Shown in pieces: positions 1 to 5,179 of a stretch of DNA of 8,208 nt. Each line of letters starts with the position of its first letter. Positions within the stretch are counted from its first letter, which is position 1. A program made the translations under genes and the position numbers. The notes below the pieces were generated by a model. The model was given only the letters and a program-made list of their open reading frames with translations. It was not told where the DNA came from and did no database searches. Source of the stretch: Desulfobulbus sp. (GTDB lineage Bacteria; Desulfobacterota; Desulfobulbia; Desulfobulbales; Desulfobulbaceae); contig JAGODN010000103.1 of NCBI GenBank assembly GCA_017998195.1, positions 1-8,208 on the forward strand. The letters are read 5' to 3'.

Positions 1-896
1 AGGTAGCCGCGGGCGGCGCCGTGGACCGCGTCGACGCAGACCACCGCCTCCCGGCTCTCGGCCAGGCGCGCGGTCACCCCGGGATAGTCGAGGCCGTGGC
101 GGTCGGCGCCCTGGCGCACCAGTGCCTGCCAGCTGGCCAGGGCGTCCTCGCGGACGATGCCCGGCAGGCTGTCCAGGGGCCGCTGCAGGTCCAGATCGGC
201 CGGCAGGCAGGGAACCTCGTCCCGCTCGAGGTAGTCGCCCGAAAGGCGGGTGATGGTGTCGGTGAGCACCGGCGCGGCCGGGCCGGCATCGGCGGCGTTG
301 TACTTGAAGCCGCCGTACTCAAGCGGGTTGTGGCTGGGGGTGAGGTTGATCGAGAAGGCGGCGCGACGCACCAGCACCGAGGCGGAGAGGGCGCCGGTGG
401 TCGATTCGCCGGCATAGAAGACCTTGACGCCGCTGGCCACGAGCACGTTGACCGCGGCCAGGGCGAGCAGCGGCCCGCCGAAGCGGTTGTCGAAGCCGAC
501 CACGCAGCCGCGCGCGCACATCTCCTTAAACGAGGCCACGCCGAGGGCCGCGCGCAGCTCAGGATTGCCTTCCGCCTCCCGGTAGAGGCTGAGGATGGCG
601 GCGGTGACCGTGGCCACCGAGCGGACGAACAGGTCCTTGCCCAGGGTGCCGCGCCAGCCGGAGGTGCCGAAGGCGATCGCCTTGCGCGGCCGGTCGCTGT
701 TGGTGAGGATTTCGTCCCGCACCAGGGTGTAGACCCGGTCGATGGCCCCCTGCCAGGCCGCCCGCTCCGCACCCGCGGCCGCCCGGCCGCGGCCGGCGAC
801 GAGCTGGCGGATGGCCGCGAAATAGTCGCTCTCCCTGTGGTTGTCTGCAATTGCGTACCGGTTCAGGATCTGCTCGATCTCGTGTTGGCTGCTCAT
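1..896 (-). CDS. Alpha-D-phosphohexomutase (phosphoglucomutase/phosphomannomutase family), 5' part only
   Basis: This is the N-terminal 298 residues of a phosphosugar mutase. The reading frame is open to the left edge, so the C-terminal part lies outside the window. The family interconverts hexose 1-phosphates and 6-phosphates in the cytoplasm through a phosphoserine intermediate. Two family motifs are visible: GTSGWRG at residues 77-83, the N-terminal substrate/phosphate loop, and TPSHNP with the catalytic serine at residue 188. The last visible residues (VDAVHGAARGY) match the region between domains 1 and 2. The metal-binding DGDxD loop should come further on and is not visible. The ATG at 896-894 is preceded by GGAG five bases upstream (plus-strand ctcc at 902-905). 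The gene is divergent from ppsA, which fits gluconeogenic or glycogen-linked sugar-phosphate metabolism. Glucose versus mannose specificity cannot be decided from this fragment. The family call is firm. Confidence 0.9.
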   Translation of the reverse strand, partial: MSSQHEIEQILNRYAIADNHRESDYFAAIRQLVAGRGRAAAGAERAAWQGAIDRVYTLVRDEILTNSDRPRKAIAFGTSGWRGTLGKDLFVRSVATVTAAILSLYREAEGNPELRAALGVASFKEMCARGCVVGFDNRFGGPLLALAAVNVLVASGVKVFYAGESTTGALSASVLVRRAAFSINLTPSHNPLEYGGFKYNAADAGPAAPVLTDTITRLSGDYLERDEVPCLPADLDLQRPLDSLPGIVREDALASWQALVRQGADRHGLDYPGVTARLAESREAVVCVDAVHGAARGY

Positions 897-953
897 GTCG
901 GCTCCGTCGGGCAAGGGGAAATCGGGGGCGGGGAAAGGCGAAAACTTGTCGTC

Positions 954-982
954 AATATAGCCCTGTACGGAACAAATGGCAA
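954..982 (-). promoter_or_regulatory. Putative sigma70 promoter of the phosphohexomutase gene
   Basis: Read on the minus strand, TTGCCA (977-982) and TATATT (954-959) are separated by exactly 17 bases. The -35 box matches TTGACA at 5 of 6 positions and the -10 box matches TATAAT at 5 of 6. Transcription would start near 947, giving a leader of about 50 bases before the ATG at 896. The boxes stand out as AT-rich islands in GC-rich DNA. This is a consensus match only. Confidence 0.5.
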
Positions 983-1020
983 CAGCCTCGCCCGGGCCGG
1001 AAGGGGCGCCGACGTTTCAA

Positions 1021-1049
1021 TTGACCGGCCCCGCATTTTTTTCTATTGT
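1021..1049 (+). promoter_or_regulatory. Putative sigma70 promoter of ppsA
   Basis: TTGACC (1021-1026) and TATTGT (1044-1049) are separated by exactly 17 bases and lie about 95 bases upstream of the ppsA start. The -35 box matches 5 of 6 consensus positions and the -10 box 4 of 6. An AT-rich run (attttttt) sits in the spacer. The expected start near 1056 would give a leader of nearly 90 bases that contains a small GC hairpin. This promoter and the minus-strand one at 954-982 are back to back, about 40 bases apart, leaving room for a shared regulator site. No operator could be identified. Confidence 0.45.
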
Positions 1050-1071
1050 GGTGCTTGTCCGTTCACGCCCG

Positions 1072-1085
1072 GCCCCAGCCGGGGC
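1072..1085 (+). other. Small GC-rich hairpin in the ppsA leader
   Basis: GCCCC (1072-1076) can pair with GGGGC (1081-1085) around an AGCC loop, downstream of the predicted transcription start and about 58 bases before the ppsA ATG. The stem is only 5 bp and there is no T-run after it, so it is not a terminator. In GC-rich DNA a stem this short is common by chance. Confidence 0.2.
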
Positions 1086-1131
1086 GGCGTTCCGGTCCAG
1101 CGAACCCGCCCGTCGGCGGCTACATTCTACA

Positions 1132-1137
1132 AGGGAG
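1132..1137 (+). promoter_or_regulatory. Ribosome binding site fixing the ppsA start
   Basis: AGGGAG lies six bases before the ATG at 1144. The frame is open much further upstream, to an ATG at 976. This site decides for 1144, because the upstream stretch overlaps the predicted promoter and has no family similarity, while homology begins at the residues encoded from 1144. Confidence 0.7.
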
Positions 1138-1143
1138 TCAGAG

Positions 1144-3594
1144 ATGGAAACCAAACATGACAAAGCGCTTATTCTCTGGTTTGACGAAATTGGGATCGAG
1201 GACGTGCCGATGGTCGGCGGCAAGAACGCCTCCCTTGGGGAAATGCATCAGAAACTCACCTCCAAGGGCGTGGAGGTGCCCAACGGCTACGCCATCACCG
1301 CCTACGCCTACCAGTACCTGCTCAAGGAGGCCGGGGTGGAGGCGGCCATCCGCGACGCCCTGGCCGACCTGGACACCCACGACCTGCGCAACCTGCAGGC
1401 GCGCGGCGCCAAGGTGCGCGACATCGTCCGCACCGCCGAGTTCCCGGCCGACCTGCGCGAGGCCATCCTCAGCGCCTACCGCAGGATGGAGAAGGAGTAC
1501 GGCCCGGAGGTGGACGTGGCGGTCCGCTCGTCGGCCACCGCCGAGGACCTGCCGGACGCCTCGTTCGCCGGCCAGCAGGACACCTACCTGAACATCCGCG
1601 GCCCGGAGGCGCTCATCGACGCCTGCAAGCGCTGCTTCGCCTCGCTGTTCACCGACCGGGCCATCAGCTACCGCCACGACAAGGGGTTCGGCCAGTTCGA
1701 CGTCTACCTGTCCATCGTGGTGCAGAAGATGGTCCGTTCCGACTCCGCCTGCTCGGGCGTCATGTTCTCCATCGACACCGAGTCGGGCTTCAAGGACGCG
1801 ATCTTCCTCACCGGCTCCTGGGGCCTGGGCGAGAACGTGGTCCAGGGCGCGGTCAACCCGGACGAGTTCTACATCTTCAAGCCGACCCTGAAAGAGGGCA
1901 AGCGGCCGATCGTCGGCAAGCGGGCGGGCACCAAGGAAATCAAGATGATCTACAACACCGACCCCGGGGCTTCGGAGCCGGTGAAGAACGTGCCCACCAC
2001 CCCGGAGGAGCGCGGCGTCTACATCCTCGGTGACGACGACATCCTCCAGCTGGCGCGCTGGGCCTGCATCATCGAGGACCATTACGGCCGGCCCATGGAC
2101 ATCGAGTGGGCCAAGGACGGCGACGGCGTCAAGGTCGGCTCGGGACGGCTGTTCGTGGTCCAGGCCCGGCCGGAGACGGTGCATTCGCAGGCGAGCAAGA
2201 AGGTGATGGAGACCTACGTGCTCAAGGAGAAGGCCACCCCGCTGGCCAAGGGCCAGGCGGTGGGCGCCAAGATCGGCCAGGGCGTCACCCGCATCCTGCG
2301 CAACGTCAGCCAGATCCATGACTTCCGGGCGGGCGAGGTGCTGGTCACCGACATGACCGACCCCGATTGGGAGCCGATCATGAAGACCGCCGGCGCCATC
2401 GTCACCAACCGCGGCGGCCGCACCTGCCACGCGGCCATCATCAGCCGCGAGCTGGGCATCCCCTGCGTCATCGGCACCGAGAACGGCACCGAGAAGATCG
2501 GCGACGGCCAGATGGTCACGGTGAGCTGCGCCGAGGGCGAGACCGGCTACATCTACGACGGCAAGCTCGATTTTGTTGTCGAGAAACTCGACCTGGACAC
2601 CATCCCGGCCACCCGCACCAAGATCATGATGAACGTCGGCCTGCCGGAAAAGGCCTTTGTCGAGGGCCAGCTGCCCAACGAGGGCGTCGGCTTGGCGCGC
2701 GAGGAGTTCATCATCAACTCGCACATCGGCATCCACCCCATGGCCCTGTATAACTATGAAAAGCTGCGCGAGGAGGCGGAGGAGGACGATGACATCCAGG
2801 ACATCATCGACGACATCGACTACCGCACCGCCGCCTACCCGAACGACAAGCGCCAGTACTTCATCGACAAGCTGGCCGAGGGCGTGGGCCGGATCGCCGC
2901 CGGTTTCTACCCCAAGGACGTGATCGTCCGCCTGTCGGATTTCAAATCCAACGAATACGCCAACCTGATCGGCGGGCACCTGTACGAGCCGGAAGAATCC
3001 AACCCGATGATCGGCTGGCGCGGCGCCTCGCGCTACTACGACCCGCGCTACCGGCCGGCCTTCGACCTGGAGTGCCAGGCCCTGCTCAAGGCGCGCAACG
3101 ACATGGGCCTGACCAACATCAAGCTCATGGTGCCCTTCTGCCGCACCCCGGAAGAGGGGCGCCGGGTGGTCGAGGTGCTGCGCGAGAACGGCCTGGTGCA
3201 GGGCGAGAACGGCCTGGAGCTGTACGTCATGTGCGAGATCCCGTCGAACGTCATCGCCGCCGACGCCTTCTGCGACGTGTTCGACGGCTTCTCCATCGGC
3301 TCCAACGACCTCACCCAGCTCACCCTCGGCCTGGACCGGGACAGCGACCTGGTGGCGCACATCTACAACGAGCGCAACGAGGCGGTGAAGGCATTGATCA
3401 GGATGGTGATCGCCACGGCCAAGCGGCGCGGCCGCAAGATCGGCATCTGCGGCCAGGCGCCGTCCGACTTCCCGGACTTCGCCACCTTCCTGGTGGAGCA
3501 GGGCATCGACTCGATCAGCCTGGTGTCCGACACCGTGGTCAAGACCCGGCTGGCCATCTACAAAAAGGAGCAGGAACTCGGCATCACGCCGTGA
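1144..3594 (+). CDS. ppsA: Phosphoenolpyruvate synthase (pyruvate, water dikinase)
   Basis: A complete 816-residue cytoplasmic enzyme that makes PEP, AMP and phosphate from pyruvate, ATP and water. It feeds gluconeogenesis. The length is close to the E. coli enzyme (792). Domain order is normal. The N-terminal ATP-grasp-like domain spans roughly residues 15-350, with GGKNASLGEM near the start, RSSATAEDLPDASFAGQQDT from residue 128, and its end at FVVQARPE. The swivelling phosphohistidine domain carries GGRTCHAAIISRELGIPCV, with the catalytic histidine at residue 429. The C-terminal PEP/pyruvate-binding barrel (about 490-816) has RLSDFKSNEYANL, GSNDLTQLTLGLDRDS and the catalytic cysteine at residue 769 in GICGQAPSDFPDF. 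No key residue is missing. The start is set by AGGGAG six bases upstream. The gene is divergent from a phosphohexomutase and convergent with a zinc-ribbon gene, so it is probably monocistronic. Pyruvate phosphate dikinase is excluded by size and by these PpsA-type motifs. Confidence 0.97.
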   Translation: METKHDKALILWFDEIGIEDVPMVGGKNASLGEMHQKLTSKGVEVPNGYAITAYAYQYLLKEAGVEAAIRDALADLDTHDLRNLQARGAKVRDIVRTAEFPADLREAILSAYRRMEKEYGPEVDVAVRSSATAEDLPDASFAGQQDTYLNIRGPEALIDACKRCFASLFTDRAISYRHDKGFGQFDVYLSIVVQKMVRSDSACSGVMFSIDTESGFKDAIFLTGSWGLGENVVQGAVNPDEFYIFKPTLKEGKRPIVGKRAGTKEIKMIYNTDPGASEPVKNVPTTPEERGVYILGDDDILQLARWACIIEDHYGRPMDIEWAKDGDGVKVGSGRLFVVQARPETVHSQASKKVMETYVLKEKATPLAKGQAVGAKIGQGVTRILRNVSQIHDFRAGEVLVTDMTDPDWEPIMKTAGAIVTNRGGRTCHAAIISRELGIPCVIGTENGTEKIGDGQMVTVSCAEGETGYIYDGKLDFVVEKLDLDTIPATRTKIMMNVGLPEKAFVEGQLPNEGVGLAREEFIINSHIGIHPMALYNYEKLREEAEEDDDIQDIIDDIDYRTAAYPNDKRQYFIDKLAEGVGRIAAGFYPKDVIVRLSDFKSNEYANLIGGHLYEPEESNPMIGWRGASRYYDPRYRPAFDLECQALLKARNDMGLTNIKLMVPFCRTPEEGRRVVEVLRENGLVQGENGLELYVMCEIPSNVIAADAFCDVFDGFSIGSNDLTQLTLGLDRDSDLVAHIYNERNEAVKALIRMVIATAKRRGRKIGICGQAPSDFPDFATFLVEQGIDSISLVSDTVVKTRLAIYKKEQELGITP

Positions 3595-3607
3595 TCCGCA
3601 CAGATCC

Positions 3608-3641
3608 CCGACGGGCAGGGCGCTTTCGCCCTGCCCGTCGG
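3608..3641. terminator. Perfect 15-bp hairpin between two convergent genes, likely bidirectional terminator
   Basis: CCGACGGGCAGGGCG (3608-3622) and CGCCCTGCCCGTCGG (3627-3641) are exact reverse complements around a CTTT loop. The hairpin starts 14 bases after the ppsA stop and ends 6 bases from the stop of the facing gene, filling most of the 52-base gap. Neither side has a T-tract, so it is not a textbook Rho-independent terminator. The position and perfect stem suggest it blocks readthrough or protects 3' ends of both transcripts. Confidence 0.7.
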
Positions 3642-3646
3642 CGGTG

Positions 3647-3835
3647 TCACCGGGCCGGGACCGGGCCCTCGTCCGCCGGTTTGGCCTCGTCGATGAGCAT
3701 CACCGGGATGCCGTCGCGGATTTCGTAGACAAGGCGACAGTTGCGACAGAGGATGGTGTCCTGGGCCGGGTGCAGTTCCACCGGCCCCTTGCATTTCGGG
3801 CAGGCGAGGATGTCCAGCAGTTCCTGTTTGATCAT
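3647..3835 (-). CDS. Trm112/YcaR-like small zinc-ribbon protein (UPF0434 type)
   Basis: A complete 62-residue protein. It has the family layout: an N-terminal LLDILACPKC start, two cysteine pairs that can hold zinc (C12/C15 and C30/C33), and the hallmark IRDGIPVMLIDEA segment at residues 39-51. Trm112 homologues in eukaryotes and archaea are small activating partners of methyltransferases. The role of bacterial YcaR-type members is less certain, so no substrate is assigned. The last residues (about 52-62) are a variable Pro/Glu-rich tail. The gene faces ppsA and shares the hairpin at 3608-3641. The ribosome binding site is weak: a GGAA about ten bases upstream. The start is supported by homology beginning at the first residues. 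Other bacterial neighbours such as lpxK or kdsB, often seen beside ycaR, are not present here. Confidence 0.88.
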   Translation of the reverse strand: MIKQELLDILACPKCKGPVELHPAQDTILCRNCRLVYEIRDGIPVMLIDEAKPADEGPVPAR

Positions 3836-3891
3836 GAGTGGGTTCCGGGGCTGGGCTTGATGGTTTCACGGCGCGTGGCGCCTCTTCCTGT

Positions 3892-3907
3892 GCGGCCGAC
3901 CGGCCGC
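3892..3907 (-). other. 6-bp GC hairpin in the leader region of the Trm112-like gene
   Basis: GCGGCC (3892-3897) pairs perfectly with GGCCGC (3902-3907) around a four-base loop. It lies between the predicted minus-strand promoter and the Trm112-like start. On the plus strand it is followed by CTTTTCT, which gives it some resemblance to a weak terminator in front of the molybdopterin gene. The stem is short and the surrounding DNA is rich in such palindromes, so function is uncertain. Confidence 0.2.
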
Positions 3908-3919
3908 CTTTTCTCCGTC

Positions 3920-3948
3920 CCTATACCGTATCGGTGCTGCCCGGTAAA
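3920..3948 (-). promoter_or_regulatory. Possible promoter of the Trm112-like gene
   Basis: On the minus strand TTTACC (3943-3948) and TATAGG (3920-3925) are 17 bases apart. Each matches its consensus at 4 of 6 positions. The start would be near 3913, giving a leader of nearly 80 bases. This is the most AT-rich part of the divergent gap 3836-4001. I found no comparable plus-strand promoter there for the molybdopterin gene. Confidence 0.3.
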
Positions 3949-4001
3949 GATTCTTGCCGGCCGGCCCGGGTTCGGGACACGCACTACCAGACGAGTCGCA
4001 C

Positions 4002-5045
4002 ATGACCGAGCAATCGAGGCAGCAGGTGGTTCCGGTGGCCGAGGCGGTGGGCATGGTCCTGCCGCACGACATCACCGAGATCGTCAAGGACAGGTTCAAG
4101 GGGCGGGCCTTCAAGAAAGGGCACATCATCCGCGCCGAGGACATCGACCACCTGCGCCGGCTCGGCAAGGAGCACATCTACGTGCTCGAACTGGGCGAAC
4201 ACGACATCCACGAGAACGAGGCAGCCTTGTGCCTGGCCGAGGCCCTGGCCGGCGGCGGCACCGAGTTCGACCGCGAGATCGTCGAGGGCAAGGCGTCCAT
4301 CCGCGCGGCCACGGACGGCCTGCTCAGGATCGACCGCGAGGCGCTGTTCCGGTTCAACCTGCTCGGCGAGGTGATGTGCGCCACCCTGCAGACCAACACC
4401 CCGGTCAGCCGGGGCGAGCAGGTGGCCGCCACGCGCCTGATCCCGCTGGTCGGCTCGCGCCGGCTGGTCGAGCGGGCGGTGGCCATCGCCCGCAGCGGCG
4501 AGGCCATTGTCCGCGTGCTGCCGCTTGGCCGGGTGCGGGCCGGGCTGGTGATCACCGGTACGGAGGTGTTTCACGGCCTGATCGAGGACCGGTTCGAGCA
4601 GGTGCTGCGCGACAAGCTCGCCGCGCTCGGCTCGACCGTCGGCCGGGTGGGGTTCGCGCCCGACGACCCGAACCTGATCGCGGCCGAGATCCATCGCTGC
4701 CTCGAGGCCGGGGCGGAGTTGGTGGTCACCTCGGGCGGCATGTCTGTTGACCCGGACGACGTCACCCGCCAGGGCATCCTCCTGGCCGGGGCCGAAGAGG
4801 TGGTCTACGGCTCGCCGGTGCTGCCCGGGGCCATGTTCCTGGTCGGCCGCATCGGCCGGGTGCCGGTGCTCGGGTTGCCCGCCTGCGGCATGTTCCACCA
4901 GATCACCGTGCTCGACCTGGTGCTGCCGCGGGTGCTCACCGGCGAAACCATCGGCCGGGAGGAACTGGCCGCACTCGGCCACGGCGGGCTCTGCCGCAAC
5001 TGCGCCCACTGCCAGTACCCGGTGTGCAGCTTCGGCAAGGCCTAG
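4002..5045 (+). CDS. MoeA-like molybdopterin-binding protein with C-terminal CX2CX2CX4C motif
   Basis: A complete 347-residue cytoplasmic protein related to MoeA, the enzyme family that inserts molybdenum or tungsten into molybdopterin. The N-terminal part resembles MoeA domains: PVAEAVGMVLPHDITEI, then FKGRAFKKGHII at about residues 32-43, then LRRLGKEHIYVLEL. A molybdopterin-binding fold follows from about residue 178 to 325. It has TGTEVFHGLIEDRF at about 185 and SGGMSVDPDDVTR from 244, and ends in PVLGLPACGMFHQITVLDLVLPRVL. The last 17 residues contain four cysteines (331, 334, 337, 342) ending CSFGKA, a likely metal or iron-sulfur site absent from standard MoeA. At 347 residues it is shorter than typical MoeA (about 400), so it may act as a cofactor carrier or sensor, not a standard insertase. 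The start is ATG 4002 with only a weak GACGAG upstream. An in-frame TTG at 3954 adds 16 residues without similarity. The next gene starts 134 bases downstream. Confidence 0.85.
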   Translation: MTEQSRQQVVPVAEAVGMVLPHDITEIVKDRFKGRAFKKGHIIRAEDIDHLRRLGKEHIYVLELGEHDIHENEAALCLAEALAGGGTEFDREIVEGKASIRAATDGLLRIDREALFRFNLLGEVMCATLQTNTPVSRGEQVAATRLIPLVGSRRLVERAVAIARSGEAIVRVLPLGRVRAGLVITGTEVFHGLIEDRFEQVLRDKLAALGSTVGRVGFAPDDPNLIAAEIHRCLEAGAELVVTSGGMSVDPDDVTRQGILLAGAEEVVYGSPVLPGAMFLVGRIGRVPVLGLPACGMFHQITVLDLVLPRVLTGETIGREELAALGHGGLCRNCAHCQYPVCSFGKA

Positions 5046-5100
5046 GCGAAAGCGGTGCGCGGCCGCCGGTGAGGTGCCGGAAAAGTCGGCCGGAGAAGGG

Positions 5101-5131
5101 TTTGCAGGAGGAGACCGGCATGTGGTATGCT
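5101..5131 (+). promoter_or_regulatory. Possible extended -10 promoter of the delta-60 repeat protein
   Basis: TGGTATGCT (5123-5131) is an extended -10 element: TGN followed by TATGCT, 4 of 6 consensus matches. A weak -35 lies upstream: TTTGCA at 5101-5106 or TTGCAG at 5102-5107, giving a spacer of 19 or 18 bases. Transcription would begin near 5138 with a leader of about 42 bases to the ATG at 5180. The element competes with an alternative reading in which 5120 is a start codon. Confidence 0.3.
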
Positions 5132-5168
5132 TTGGCAACATTTTTTCGGCACAACACACCCGTTTCCC

Positions 5169-5173
5169 GAGGT
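5169..5173 (+). promoter_or_regulatory. Ribosome binding site supporting start at 5180
   Basis: GAGGT lies about seven bases before ATG 5180 but only one base before ATG 5174, so it favours 5180. A stronger Shine-Dalgarno-like AGGAGG at 5106-5111 sits eight bases before another in-frame ATG at 5120, so the choice is not settled. Confidence 0.4.
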
Positions 5174-5179
5174 ATGCCC

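Noticed and set aside
74..850. Open frames on both strands other than the mutase frame (such as 74-850 minus and 21-1160 plus)
   Set aside because: The mutase frame contains GTSGWRG and TPSHNP at the right spacing. The other frames are Ser/Pro/Arg- or Gly/Ala-rich shadows.
976..1143. An extra 56 in-frame residues at the N-terminus of PEP synthase from ATG 976
   Set aside because: The stretch overlaps the predicted ppsA promoter and leader, contains no family similarity, and a good AGGGAG precedes ATG 1144, where homology begins.
1138..3360. A 740-residue open frame on the minus strand opposite ppsA
   Set aside because: ppsA is certain from full-length family motifs. The antisense frame has low-complexity composition and no recognisable similarity.
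3954..4001. A longer start (TTG 3954) for the MoeA-like protein
   Set aside because: The added 16 residues (Pro/Gly-rich) have no similarity to the family, and an ATG is available at 4002.
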